From the NCBI GenBank assembly GCA_964368455.1, contig CAYJAZ010000005.1, forward strand, positions 1 through 64,000: 64,000 bases of DNA, given 5' to 3'. Shown here in pieces: positions 18,506 to 27,745 of the stretch. The stretch's first letter is position 1; every line of letters starts with the position of its first letter. Source of the DNA: CAYJAZ01 sp964368455. Its GTDB lineage: Bacteria > Desulfobacterota > Desulfovibrionia > Desulfovibrionales > Desulfovibrionaceae. The translations under genes and the position numbers were made by a program. The notes below the pieces were generated by a model, which was not told the DNA's origin, did not search any database, and was given only the letters and a program-made list of their open reading frames with translations.

Positions 18506-19589
18506 TTTCTACCTCATTAAGTCCGCTAAATTTGCCAAACTTTTCGGCTTCTGCTCTAGTGTTTGAACTACTTGTATTTGCTAGAGATTTTATTTCAATA
18601 TATTCATCTTCTTCAAAATCTCTATGAGCTTTTTGGCCGATAACGCTATCCCATAACATTGGAGAAAGCCCCTTTGACGGCCTTTTAACTGTAGTATTTT
18701 CTTCAGAAAATATTTCGTTTTTTGCTATTTTTTTGCTTGCAACTATGGATCGTCTGGCTATTTCTTTATTTTTTATCTCAGATTGTGTGGCTTTTTTTTC
18801 AAATGAACCTAAGGCTTTTTCAATATTTCTTATAGAATTAACCATTTGCTTTAATTCATCTATTTCTATGCTTGCCTTATGATCTGGCCCTTGCATTTCT
18901 TTGTCTAATGTTATGTGCTTTTCTATAACTTTTGCCCCAAGTGCAACGGCGGCAATGGCAACTTCTATTCCCTTTGTATGATCTGAATAGCCTACAGGCA
19001 GTGAAAATCTTTCATGCATGGCTTGCATTGCCTTTAGATTTACTTCATCAAATGGGCAAGGATATTCTGTTGTGCAGTGTAATAATTGGACTTTACAATC
19101 TTTTAATATATTGAGTGCTTCTTGAACTTCTTCTAGATTTGCCATGCCTGTTGAGAGGATTACTTCTTTTTTGTAGGCATTTATTTTTCGCAAATAGGGA
19201 AGATTTGTGATTTCTCCTGATGGAATTTTGAAACATGGCATATCTAATGAATGAAGAAAATCAACACTTTGCATATCAAATGCCGTTGAGAGAAAGAGGA
19301 TATTCCTTTCTTTGCAATAGTCGTTTAAAATGGAAAAATCTTCAAATTTTAAAGTGAGTTCTTCTAACATAGCCAGCTGATTTTCGTCACTTTTACTCGC
19401 AGCAGTAGCTTTGATTTGGTATTCAGCTTTTTTTGCATATCTTGTGACAACATTCTTTGCACAAGCTGCTGTCTGAAATTTTACGCAATCACATCCTGCT
19501 TCAACAGCCATATCTACAAGTTTTTTTGCAAGCGACAAAGAACCATTATGATTGACACCTGCTTCGGCTATAATAAAAACTTTTTGCAT
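18498..19589 (-). CDS. neuB: Nonulosonic acid synthase (NeuB/LegI type)
   Basis: 363 residues. FIIAEAGVNHNGSL, DCVKFQT, FLSTAFDMQSVDFL, FKIPSGEITNLPYL, LSTGMANLEE, LLHCTTEYPCPFDEVN and GYSDHTKGI define the NeuB fold; residues about 290-345 form the SAF antifreeze-like domain. It condenses phosphoenolpyruvate with a six-carbon amino sugar. The FKIPSGEITNLP and STGMANL forms look closest, from memory, to Campylobacter LegI/NeuB. GGAAG precedes the ATG, and the gene starts the neu operon after the terminator at 19675-19706. Confidence 0.88.
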   Translation of the reverse strand: MQKVFIIAEAGVNHNGSLSLAKKLVDMAVEAGCDCVKFQTAACAKNVVTRYAKKAEYQIKATAASKSDENQLAMLEELTLKFEDFSILNDYCKERNILFLSTAFDMQSVDFLHSLDMPCFKIPSGEITNLPYLRKINAYKKEVILSTGMANLEEVQEALNILKDCKVQLLHCTTEYPCPFDEVNLKAMQAMHERFSLPVGYSDHTKGIEVAIAAVALGAKVIEKHITLDKEMQGPDHKASIEIDELKQMVNSIRNIEKALGSFEKKATQSEIKNKEIARRSIVASKKIAKNEIFSEENTTVKRPSKGLSPMLWDSVIGQKAHRDFEEDEYIEIKSLANTSSSNTRAEAEKFGKFSGLNEVENV

Positions 19590-19674
19590 ATATCTTCCTT
19601 TGTATACACAAGACTTTAGCAGTGAAAAAAGCTGTCGTCAAATAGAGTGCAAAGAGATATTGAATCGAGAAATA

Positions 19675-19706
19675 AAAAATCCAAGAATTTTATTTCTTGG
19701 ATTTTT
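19675..19706 (-). terminator. Intrinsic terminator after TRAP operon
   Basis: A 13-bp stem, AAAAATCCAAGAA with TTCTTGGATTTTT over a six-base loop, stands between the TRAP QM stop and neuB. It separates the transporter from the neu operon, so neuB needs its own promoter. Confidence 0.8.
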
Positions 19707-19729
19707 ATTTTTTACTTTAGAAAGTGAAT

Positions 19730-21646
19730 TTAATTGAACATAAAGAGTGAAACCTGCGGGAAGTAAGTGATAACTAAGAGTAAAGCCACCATAATAGCAA
19801 TCATTGGGAATGCATATACAGAAAGTTCTGTTATCTTAGACTTTGTTATGCCTGAAGCAACAAAGAGGTTAACACCAACTGGCGGAGTCACAAAGCCAAT
19901 TGCAAGGTTTACAACCATGATAATACCAAAGTGTAATGGCGTTACACCAATGCTTATAGCCACAGGCAAGAGAATTGGTGCTAAAATCAAGATAGCCGCC
20001 AATGTTTCCATAAAGATACCAACAAAAAGCAATAATACGTTTATCAAGAGAAGTAAAACATATTTATTGTTTGAAATTGAAAGTAACATTTCTGTAATCA
20101 TTACAGGCACATTTTCTAGAGTCATGATATTTCCAAAAAGTGTGGCCATTGCAATAAGAACAATAATAGTTGCTGAAGTTTGTGCTGCACTCACACAACA
20201 ATCTATCACGTCTTTAAGTTTCAATTCTCTATAAATGAACACGCCTACAATAAGACCATAAAAGGCAGCAATAGCAGCAGCTTCAGTAGGAGTCATAAGC
20301 CCACCATAAATACCGCCAAGCACAATAACAGGCACAAGCAAAGCAAATTTTGCGTCCCAAAAAGCTTTTGCAAGAGTTTTTACACTACGTTGTCTTTCTT
20401 CACCCTTCCAACCACGTTTACGTGAATAAAGATAGGCATAAAGCATAAGTGCAAAACCAATCAATAAACCTGGTACAATACCACCTATAAAAAGATCGCC
20501 GACAGAAACTTGCGTTGTTACACCATAAACAATAAATGGATTACTTGGTGGAATCATAACACCAGTAGCACCAGCAGCAGCAATGAGTGCACCACAGAAA
20601 TATTTATTATAGCCTCTTTCAATCATTGTAGGCACAGTGATAGCACCAATAGCGGCAACCGTAGCTGGGCCAGAACCTGAAATAGCACCAAAGAACATCG
20701 AAGTTCCAACAGCTGTCAATGCGAGGCCGCCATGAAGTCCGCCAAGCATTTCGTCTGTGAGATTTAAAAGCCTTTTTGAAAGACCGCCAGCACCCATAAA
20801 TGCACCTGCGGCTATAAAGAAAGGAATAGAAACAATAGGAAATGAATCTATCGCGGCAAAGGATACTTGTGAAATATATTCTATAGGAAGCGTTTCGGCT
20901 GTGACAATTGTCGCTATGGCAGAAAGAGCCAAAGCAATAGCAATAGGCACACCTAAAAGAGCAAGTAATACAAAATATCCAAATATTACAGGCAATGGCG
21001 GAATGTAATCATAGAAAAATGGTGGCGGATCTGGAAAGCCTAAATACATAGCCCATAAAATAGGATACAAAGGAGCCCACACAGCAATAGCTAAGAAAAA
21101 TCCTAGAATAGAATCTTTAAGTCCACACACTTTGCATTGTTTATAAATATCTTGCAATAAACGCAAAATCATTAATCCAAAACCAAATGGAAAAATAAGG
21201 TATGGAATTAAAAAAGGCATATCAAGAGCCACAGAATATTGTGGATATTTTATCAATCTTTCTAATTGCCCAAAACCAGTATAAAAAACTAGAAAGGCAA
21301 AGAGTAAAAAACAACAATCTGCAATAATCCAGCTTATTTGCTGAAATCTTGGCGAAAGTTGATCGTAAAGAATATCAACACGAATAGAAGATCTGTGCTT
21401 GATTGCAAGAGGAAGAGCAAGATAAGAAATCCAAATAAAGATAAATCTTGTGGCTTCCTCAGCCCATACCATTGCACTTGCTGAATCTGTGATTTCAGCT
21501 AAGAAATATCTGTGTATTGTTTGTGCACTAATAAATAAAATAATTGTGAGCAAACCAATCACTAAAAATATTTTTTCAAAATTATCATCTAACCAATTTA
21601 AAATCGAACACTTATTCTCTAAACCAGCATTTTCAGCTCTAACCAT
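19730..21646 (-). CDS. TRAP transporter fused small and large membrane subunits (DctQM)
   Basis: 638 residues. Residues 1 to about 185 are the four-helix DctQ-type subunit (WAEEATRFIFIWISYLALPLA is typical); the rest is the twelve-helix DctM-type subunit with GLSKRLLNL, FFGAISGSGPATVAAIG, GVMIPPSNPFIVYG and LTPTEAAAIAAFYG. Fused QM forms are known in sialic acid and other TRAP systems. It imports an organic acid using a sodium gradient together with the binding protein encoded upstream. ATG 21646 is preferred over an upstream codon because GGGGAGGT lies five bases ahead. Substrate unproven, though the neu genes next door invite a sialic-acid-like guess. Confidence 0.88.
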   Translation of the reverse strand: MVRAENAGLENKCSILNWLDDNFEKIFLVIGLLTIILFISAQTIHRYFLAEITDSASAMVWAEEATRFIFIWISYLALPLAIKHRSSIRVDILYDQLSPRFQQISWIIADCCFLLFAFLVFYTGFGQLERLIKYPQYSVALDMPFLIPYLIFPFGFGLMILRLLQDIYKQCKVCGLKDSILGFFLAIAVWAPLYPILWAMYLGFPDPPPFFYDYIPPLPVIFGYFVLLALLGVPIAIALALSAIATIVTAETLPIEYISQVSFAAIDSFPIVSIPFFIAAGAFMGAGGLSKRLLNLTDEMLGGLHGGLALTAVGTSMFFGAISGSGPATVAAIGAITVPTMIERGYNKYFCGALIAAAGATGVMIPPSNPFIVYGVTTQVSVGDLFIGGIVPGLLIGFALMLYAYLYSRKRGWKGEERQRSVKTLAKAFWDAKFALLVPVIVLGGIYGGLMTPTEAAAIAAFYGLIVGVFIYRELKLKDVIDCCVSAAQTSATIIVLIAMATLFGNIMTLENVPVMITEMLLSISNNKYVLLLLINVLLLFVGIFMETLAAILILAPILLPVAISIGVTPLHFGIIMVVNLAIGFVTPPVGVNLFVASGITKSKITELSVYAFPMIAIMVALLLVITYFPQVSLFMFN

Positions 21647-21687
21647 AAATACCTCCCCAGGAACTTTTATGCCAAGAAACATAGTGT

Positions 21688-21715
21688 CGTGTAGGTTACA
21701 TATGTAACCTACACG
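21688..21715 (-). promoter_or_regulatory. Perfect 28-base palindrome between TRAP binding protein and membrane genes
   Basis: CGTGTAGGTTACAT is followed immediately by its exact reverse complement. It begins 14 bases after the binding-protein stop and has no U-run, so it is more likely an mRNA stabilising or processing hairpin that lets binding protein outnumber the membrane part than a full terminator. A protein-binding palindrome cannot be excluded. Confidence 0.65.
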
Positions 21716-21728
21716 GATAATATAATTT

Positions 21729-22736
21729 TTATTTTTGTGTTTCTTCTATGAGTTGAAGAAGTTTAGGTGGAAGATCTTTCATAAATCTATCACGAACCTT
21801 TTGAGTTTGTTCAACTAATTTCTTTCTTTCCTCGTCTGAAAAATGAGCAATCTTGATACCTGATTTTTCCCATTGTGCTAAAGTATCCGCTTCTCTTTTA
21901 TTTGCAAGTGCATGCTGCCAAGCCATTGCTTCTGTTGCAGATTCGCGTAAAATCTTACGTTGTTCGTCTGTGAGAGCATCCCATTTTTCTTTGTTCATGA
22001 AAAGATGGTGCATAGAATAAGTTTGCTTTGTGTCTGTAGCGTATTTTAAAATTTCTGAATGCTTTGCTTCGTGTGACATAGCCGCTGTATTGCTTACTGA
22101 ATCAACAACACCTTGTGCTAAAGCTGTATACACTTCACTCCAAGCAATAGGAGTTGGAATCATACCAAATGAATCTGCAATAGCAACTTCGATAGGTGAA
22201 TCTGTTGTACGAATTTTCATACCACGTAAATCGCTAATACTGTTCACAGGTTTTTTCACAGATTGGAAAGAACGGTAACCATAATCGCTGTAGATAAGTG
22301 GTTCTAAGCCAATGCTATTTGCTATTTTACGAATTTCTTCGCCAAGTTCGCCATTTTGTAAAGCGTCTAAAAATTTAGTGGTATTTTCAGCAGAAGTCAC
22401 ATAAGGAAGATCTAATACCATGAAATTCTTGTGGAAACCTGCCAATGCAGGAGTAGGAAGAGAGACTAATGGAAGTGTTCCAGATTGAACAGCTTCGCCT
22501 AATGTTCTGTCGTTACCAAGAACAGCATTACCAAAAACTTCAACTTGAATCTTGCCACCGCTTTTTTCTTTAACTATTTCAGCAAACTTCAAATAACCTT
22601 GACCAATACTGTGGTTAGTTGAAATTGCAAAACCTAAACGCAGTTTTAATGGTCGTCTTGCGTCAGCATTAGACACTGTGGCTAAAATAAAGGCCATACA
22701 TAAAAACACAGTCAAGCAATTAAACAATTTTTTCAT
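21729..22736 (-). CDS. TRAP transporter substrate-binding protein (DctP family)
   Basis: 335 residues with an N-terminal signal peptide (MKKLFNCLTVFLCMAF... ending near SNADA). The mature protein shows the DctP pattern: LRLGFAISTNHSIGQGYLKFAEIV, FGNAVLGNDRTLGEAVQSGTL, then LRGMKIRTTDSPIEV with the conserved Arg that contacts the substrate carboxylate, and PIAWSEVYTALAQGVVD. It acts in the periplasm and delivers the substrate to the QM protein encoded next. GGAG precedes the ATG. SiaP-type and DctP-type proteins cannot be told apart by eye. Confidence 0.88.
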   Translation of the reverse strand: MKKLFNCLTVFLCMAFILATVSNADARRPLKLRLGFAISTNHSIGQGYLKFAEIVKEKSGGKIQVEVFGNAVLGNDRTLGEAVQSGTLPLVSLPTPALAGFHKNFMVLDLPYVTSAENTTKFLDALQNGELGEEIRKIANSIGLEPLIYSDYGYRSFQSVKKPVNSISDLRGMKIRTTDSPIEVAIADSFGMIPTPIAWSEVYTALAQGVVDSVSNTAAMSHEAKHSEILKYATDTKQTYSMHHLFMNKEKWDALTDEQRKILRESATEAMAWQHALANKREADTLAQWEKSGIKIAHFSDEERKKLVEQTQKVRDRFMKDLPPKLLQLIEETQK

Positions 22737-22784
22737 ACAGTTCTCCTCAGAATTTTATATAAAATTTATTATATATTAATTATT

Positions 22785-22814
22785 TTTATAATACCCTTTT
22801 GTATTTTTTGTCAA
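22785..22814 (-). promoter_or_regulatory. Promoter of TRAP operon
   Basis: TTGACA, 18 bases, TATAAA, reading toward the binding-protein gene, whose ATG is about 50 bases further on. The divergent legB-like gene starts on the other side of this 267-base gap. Confidence 0.65.
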
Positions 22815-23003
22815 GAAATATAAAAGAAAAAATTCAATAATTTCTCTTATAATTTCATTAAAGACAGTGATTTTCCTTGTTAAAGCTGTTCTAACAAAAC
22901 TTTTTAAACAGAATTTATATTTACAAATATATTGACTTCATAGAGAACTAATAGTTATTCTAAGAAAAAAACACATAATCATTCATCCTATAAGGAAAAC
23001 ATT

Positions 23004-24008
23004 ATGCAATTAAAAAATAAAAAGGTATTAGTGACAGGAGCTGATGGATTTATTGGTTCACATTTATGTGAAAATTTACTCAAAGAAAACTGCCAAATAA
23101 CAGCTCTTTCACAATATAATTCTTTCAATAATTGGGGATGGTTAGATGACATATCCCAGATCAATTCCATTGAGGTTGTGAATGGTGATATTCGAGATCC
23201 TTTTTTTGTGAAACATATCACTAAAGATATCGATATCATTTTTCATCTTGCTGCATTAATTGCTATTCCATATTCCTATATTGCTCCGCAAAATTATGTA
23301 GAAACAAATATCAATGGAACGCTCAATATCTGTCAGGCCGCTCTAGAAAATAATGTAGAAAAAGTGCTTATCACGTCTACAAGCGAAGTTTACGGTTCTG
23401 CTCTCTATGTGCCTATTGATGAAAAACACCCTCTACAGCCACAATCGCCTTATAGCGCAACAAAAATCAGCGCAGACGCCCTAGCACAAAGTTTTTACAA
23501 TTCTTTTAACCTACCCCTCATAACTGTACGCCCTTTCAACACTTATGGGCCAAGACAGTCAGCTAGAGCCGTTATACCAACAATTATCACGCAAATAGCA
23601 AATAATAAAAAGCAAATACTTTTAGGCGATACAAGTCCAACAAGAGATTTTAACTATGTTACAGATATCTGCAAAGGCTTTATTATGTTAGCAAAATGCG
23701 ATAATTCCGCAAAGAAAGTTTTTGGCGAAGTTTTCAATCTTGGCTCAAATAGTGAAATATCTATTCTCGATACATTAAATCTTATAAAAGACATTATGCA
23801 AAGCGATGTGGAATTTATTGTTGATAACGATAGAATAAGACCAGAAAATTCAGAAGTAAATAGACTTTGTTGTGATAATAGTAAAATAAAAGAATATGTT
23901 GGCTATGAAACTCAATATTCTTTGAGAGAAGGATTAAAAGAAACAATTGCATGGTTTAGCAATAAAGAAAATCTTAAAAAATATAAGGCAAACATTTATA
24001 ATATTTAA
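23004..24008 (+). CDS. legB: NAD-dependent 4,6-dehydratase, LegB-like
   Basis: 334 residues. Extended SDR with VLVTGADGFIGSHL, YNSFNNWGWLDD, GDIRDPFFV, FHLAALIAIPYSY, TSTSEVYGSA, the catalytic pair in YSATK, and RPFNTYGPRQSARAVIPT. NNWGWLD and IAIPYSYIAP are hallmarks of the LegB branch, which makes the 4-keto-6-deoxy intermediate from UDP- or GDP-GlcNAc as the first step toward legionaminic acid. AAGGA precedes the ATG. The companion aminotransferase LegC and acetyltransferase LegH are not in this window. Confidence 0.82.
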   Translation: MQLKNKKVLVTGADGFIGSHLCENLLKENCQITALSQYNSFNNWGWLDDISQINSIEVVNGDIRDPFFVKHITKDIDIIFHLAALIAIPYSYIAPQNYVETNINGTLNICQAALENNVEKVLITSTSEVYGSALYVPIDEKHPLQPQSPYSATKISADALAQSFYNSFNLPLITVRPFNTYGPRQSARAVIPTIITQIANNKKQILLGDTSPTRDFNYVTDICKGFIMLAKCDNSAKKVFGEVFNLGSNSEISILDTLNLIKDIMQSDVEFIVDNDRIRPENSEVNRLCCDNSKIKEYVGYETQYSLREGLKETIAWFSNKENLKKYKANIYNI

Positions 24009-24137
24009 TAATATTATATACTAGCCAATATTTTTAAAAAATACTTTTCTCAATTATTGCCTCTTTCTTGACATCATTAAAGACTTTAAATATTCTTATA
24101 AAGAAGAATAAAATCTCTATAAAAATATGGAAAAGAT

Positions 24138-25847
24138 ATGAAGATATTGCTAGCCGCCTTAAGTCCTGTTTATTTGCCACAAAATATAAAATACATGTTA
24201 AATTCGTGGTTTATAGCATTTAATCAAGCTCAAGACATAGATGCGGCCTGCCTTATTTCAGAAAATCTTCAACAAATGGATAAGCAAAGCAATCATCTCA
24301 AAAATTTGAACACTATATCCTTTATATACGATGAATATGTCCCTGAAACTATGAAGCTTTTGACAGAAGAAAAACTTATCACTTCAACACATGTCCCAAG
24401 CCCTTTGCTACAAATTGCAAGAGACACTTTGCCAGAAAATGAAATAGAAAGACTTTCAAAAATCCTCAAAGAAAAAACACAAAACTTTGTACCAGACATC
24501 ATTATTTCCTATCATTCAGGCTCTAGTCTTTTGAAAAAAACTTTTCCAAATGCTCTGCTTTTATTTATGGAAAATGGAATTTTTTCTCGAGCTCCTTTTC
24601 CCCACACCCTTTATTTAAGCCCTTATTCAAGTTTTTGGCATGCCTTTATCACAAAATATAAAGACGATATAATGCAACTTCCTGTGAAGGATCATGACAT
24701 CAATAAACTCATAGAAACAAAAAAAGAAATAAAGGAGCTTATAGAAAGACAGTCGCCATTAAAAAATGAATTGATTAAATTAAAAGAAAAGTTTCGTAAA
24801 ATTATTCTTCTGCCCCTTGCTTCTGGTGGTGCACAGGTGCATAGTAAATTTTCTACAGAACTAGAATTATTACACTATGTATTAGAAAAAACACCAAAAG
24901 ATATTGGAATAATACTCACTAAACACGATTCCTTTAAAGGCGAACCAAGTCCAGAATATCTTAAAAAATTACAAGAAAAATACCCTAATCTCATTTATTT
25001 TGATTATTTAAATTCTTTAAATTTTGCTTCTTCCTCGCTCTTTTTTATGCCACATATTGATGCTATTATCGGCCTCTATTCAGGCGTTGCACTTATGTCT
25101 TTGTTATGGGATGTGCCTATATTATCAATGGTTGAAGGCATGCACGATGCCTATAAGGATGAAGGCTGCATTGAAAATCTTGATGAGTTTTTTGCTCAAA
25201 AATATGAGGCAAAAAACACTTTTCTTTATTGGTATCTCACACATTATGTGCTCTTTATGGAAAGATTAAATAATAGCCAGTGGAATTCCAAATATTTCCA
25301 TGAAAAACTCTCTCACTACAAGAAATACGGCGATGATTTTTCCTATTACAATAAAAAAGAAGATATTTTTGAAATTTGTGATTATCTAAAAGAATATGTT
25401 GCTGAATACTACCTTCAATGCGGCCATAAAGATGAAATTTTACTCAAATCCTATCTCAAAGATAAGAAAATAGAAGATATGCATGTTTTTCATTTTGCCG
25501 TCATCAAAGGAAATCTTGATGAAGCAAAAGAAATACTACAAAAAAATAAAGACTTATCTATAAATATCAAAACAAAAGAAATGCAAACTGCCCTGCATTT
25601 TGCAGCTGAATACGGCCATAAAGAAATACTATGCTATCTACTTGAAAATAGAGCCTATATCAATTCAAGAGACAGTAATGGCAACACTCCATTGCACATA
25701 GCAGCCGAAAATGGACAAAAAGAAATTGTACAAATTTTAATAGAATATAAGGCCAATAAAAAGATTACAAATGTTGATGGCTTGACGGCATACAATAAAG
25801 CTGAAAGCAAAAAACATCTTGAAATAATTGATTTATTAAAAATTTAA
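24138..25847 (+). CDS. Glycosyltransferase-like protein fused to C-terminal ankyrin repeats
   Basis: 569 residues. Residues 1 to about 440 resemble a capsule-type GT-B protein: ALSPVYLPQNIKYML at the N-terminus, IILLPLASGGAQVHSKF opening the second half, ILTKHDSFKGEPSPEYL, then DAIIGLYSGVALMSLLWDVPIL, as in proteins that bind nucleotide sugars and process capsular polysaccharide. Residues about 450-569 carry three ankyrin repeats (MQTALHFAAEYGHKEIL, NGNTPLHIAAENGQKEIV and a weaker flanking one). A glycosyltransferase joined to ankyrin repeats is unusual; the repeats may tether it to a partner. A methyltransferase gene follows after 13 bases. Family placement is tentative; the ankyrin part is certain. 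Confidence 0.65.
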   Translation: MKILLAALSPVYLPQNIKYMLNSWFIAFNQAQDIDAACLISENLQQMDKQSNHLKNLNTISFIYDEYVPETMKLLTEEKLITSTHVPSPLLQIARDTLPENEIERLSKILKEKTQNFVPDIIISYHSGSSLLKKTFPNALLLFMENGIFSRAPFPHTLYLSPYSSFWHAFITKYKDDIMQLPVKDHDINKLIETKKEIKELIERQSPLKNELIKLKEKFRKIILLPLASGGAQVHSKFSTELELLHYVLEKTPKDIGIILTKHDSFKGEPSPEYLKKLQEKYPNLIYFDYLNSLNFASSSLFFMPHIDAIIGLYSGVALMSLLWDVPILSMVEGMHDAYKDEGCIENLDEFFAQKYEAKNTFLYWYLTHYVLFMERLNNSQWNSKYFHEKLSHYKKYGDDFSYYNKKEDIFEICDYLKEYVAEYYLQCGHKDEILLKSYLKDKKIEDMHVFHFAVIKGNLDEAKEILQKNKDLSINIKTKEMQTALHFAAEYGHKEILCYLLENRAYINSRDSNGNTPLHIAAENGQKEIVQILIEYKANKKITNVDGLTAYNKAESKKHLEIIDLLKI

Positions 25848-25860
25848 AGATTGAGTAAAA

Positions 25861-26784
25861 ATGATAACGCAAGAAGAAGAAAAAAAGATAGAAAAGGCAT
25901 GGACAGGAGTGCAGAAAATTGCCGGTACTGACCCAGGTTTGCACACAACTATTAGAAAGTATATTTTTCAAAGAGTGTGTGGAAATATGAAGCTAGAAGC
26001 TTCTGCTACAGCCCTACAAGATTATAATTTTGGCAAAGCCAAACTTTTAGAATTAAACAAAACATTTCAAAAAGCTCTTTCTATTGGTTGTGGCAATGCG
26101 GCAAAAGAAATGGCTATGGTAGAAGCTGGAATTGTAGAACACTTTGATTTATTTGAACTTTCAAAAGAGCGAATTGAACAAGGTATGCTTTTAGCAAAAG
26201 AAAAAAATATTGCTGACAAAATCACTTTTCATCATGGAGATTTTTTCAAATCAAAGTATAACATTTCAAAGTCTTATGATCTAGTTTTTTGGTCTTCTTC
26301 CTTACACCATATGATGAATACAAAGATGGCTATAATGATTTCTTACGATATTTTGAAAGACGATGGCTATTTCTATATGGATGATTATGTTGGCAAAAAC
26401 CGTTTTCAATATTCTGATTTAGAACTTTTTATTGTCAATGCTGTACGCGAAGCTTTACCAGATGAATATTTCAAAATTCCAAACAGTGATAATCAAGAAT
26501 TTTTTCGCAATGTCCGCAGAATTTCCTTAGAAAAAATCAAGGAAATAGACATTTCTGAAGCAGCAGATTCTGAAAATATCGTACCAGCCATTGCGAGAAT
26601 TTTTCCTCACGCAAATATCATACATTATGGTGGTTTGATTTTTCATCTTGTATTGCGAAATATTATTGTAAACATTCCAGAAAATTCAGAAATTTTAGAC
26701 TATCTTCTCAAATTAGAGGACGATACAATAAAGCATAATTTCTGGCATTATGCTTTTTGCCTTTGCCCTAAACATGCAAGTTAA
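25861..26784 (+). CDS. Class I SAM-dependent methyltransferase
   Basis: 307 residues. SIGCGNAAKEMAMVEAG is motif I, HFDLFELSKERIEQG holds the acidic ribose-binding residue, and VFWSSSLHHMMNT followed by DILKDDGYFYMDDYVG gives the post-I motifs. A C-terminal extension of about 130 residues is unassigned. It lies 13 bases after the glycosyltransferase-ankyrin gene and probably modifies the same glycan. The ribosome site is weak, suggesting translational dependence on the gene before it. A strong terminator follows. Confidence 0.75.
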   Translation: MITQEEEKKIEKAWTGVQKIAGTDPGLHTTIRKYIFQRVCGNMKLEASATALQDYNFGKAKLLELNKTFQKALSIGCGNAAKEMAMVEAGIVEHFDLFELSKERIEQGMLLAKEKNIADKITFHHGDFFKSKYNISKSYDLVFWSSSLHHMMNTKMAIMISYDILKDDGYFYMDDYVGKNRFQYSDLELFIVNAVREALPDEYFKIPNSDNQEFFRNVRRISLEKIKEIDISEAADSENIVPAIARIFPHANIIHYGGLIFHLVLRNIIVNIPENSEILDYLLKLEDDTIKHNFWHYAFCLCPKHAS

Positions 26785-26788
26785 CATA

Positions 26789-26820
26789 AAAAAGGTTATA
26801 ACATATGCTATAACCTTTTT
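26789..26820. terminator. Bidirectional intrinsic terminator
   Basis: AAAAAGGTTATA pairs with TATAACCTTTTT over an eight-base loop between two convergent genes, with A and T runs on both flanks. Confidence 0.85.
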
Positions 26821-26841
26821 GTAGTAATTTTTAAAATGCAT

Positions 26842-27426
26842 TTAGATATGTAGCATCATACCGATTTCGTCGCATTTGTAGAATTTTGGACAATTTGAAC
26901 AAGCATTCCACACAACAGGCGGAAGCTTTTCTCTTTGCACTTCGTGAAAGCCCATAGCTGCGAAGAAATCTGGTCTTAAAGTAAATGCAAATAGTCTATT
27001 TACGCCAATTTTCTTTGCTTCTTTTTTGACAAAATCTACTAAAACTCTGCCATAGCCCATACGTTTTAATTGAGGATGCACAGCAAGCGAACGTACTTCA
27101 GCTAAATCTTCCCATAATATATGTAGGCTCACACAAGCAATAACAAGATCATCACTTTCGCCTAAAGGACCTATCAACTTTTGCGGAGATGGAACTTTAA
27201 CTACATAATATTCTTGTAAATTTTGATAAAGATATTGTGGCCCACGAGCAAGCATAACGCCATTTATTGCGTATTCATTGATCAAAACAGAAACCGCGTG
27301 TACATCTTTCACCGTTGCAGGAACTGGTGTCAAATTTCTTGGTATTGAATTTTCATCAATTTTTGGCAAAACTATATTTGCTGGATCGTAGTTGACAGGG
27401 AAAAATGAAGCTGGAAAATCGGACAT
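26842..27426 (-). CDS. GNAT acetyltransferase, short N-acetylglutamate synthase type
   Basis: 194 residues. A GNAT domain (about 40-170) has LAEVRSLAVHPQLKRMGYGRVLV, the acetyl-CoA-binding loop, and FFAAMGFHEV. The tail KLPPVVWNACSNCPKFYKCDEIGM, with paired cysteines, is the ending of short ArgA-type enzymes that acetylate glutamate for arginine synthesis in delta-proteobacteria and others. About 30 N-terminal residues are extra. GGAG precedes the ATG. It stands alone, convergent with the methyltransferase gene. Confidence 0.75.
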   Translation of the reverse strand: MSDFPASFFPVNYDPANIVLPKIDENSIPRNLTPVPATVKDVHAVSVLINEYAINGVMLARGPQYLYQNLQEYYVVKVPSPQKLIGPLGESDDLVIACVSLHILWEDLAEVRSLAVHPQLKRMGYGRVLVDFVKKEAKKIGVNRLFAFTLRPDFFAAMGFHEVQREKLPPVVWNACSNCPKFYKCDEIGMMLHI

Positions 27427-27682
27427 CTATGCTTTCTCCAAAGAAAAAAATCTATGTGTATATAAAGCATGTTTTCTTTATAAAATCAAGCATTTTATTT
27501 TAAATAAAAATTGAATAAAATCAATCAATTGCAGTCTATTTCTTCTAAAAAGCTCTTCAAGAAAAATTTTATTTGCCTTATACATGAGCACAGATTATTT
27601 TTATTTTATTTAAAAAAATAAAATTATTTTTTACATTCCACTAACTAACTATAATTGTGAAATTTATTTTTATAAAAAAAAC

Positions 27683-27710
27683 TTGACTTTTTATTTGATA
27701 ATTCTATAAT
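27683..27710 (+). promoter_or_regulatory. Promoter of first prefix-type adhesin gene
   Basis: TTGACT, 16 bases, TATAAT: a near-consensus sigma-70 promoter. Transcription would begin near 27717, leaving a leader of about 270 bases that holds the structured element at 27746-27840. The rest of the 559-base gap 27427-27985 is AT-rich with nothing else I can name. Confidence 0.75.
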
Positions 27711-27745
27711 AGGATTAATTGATATTGCAAAAAAGCGATTTGAAA

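Noticed and set aside
19730..22736. Naming the TRAP system SiaPQM
   Set aside because: The fused QM form and neighbouring neu genes are suggestive, but substrate specificity cannot be read from the binding protein and a terminator separates the two operons.
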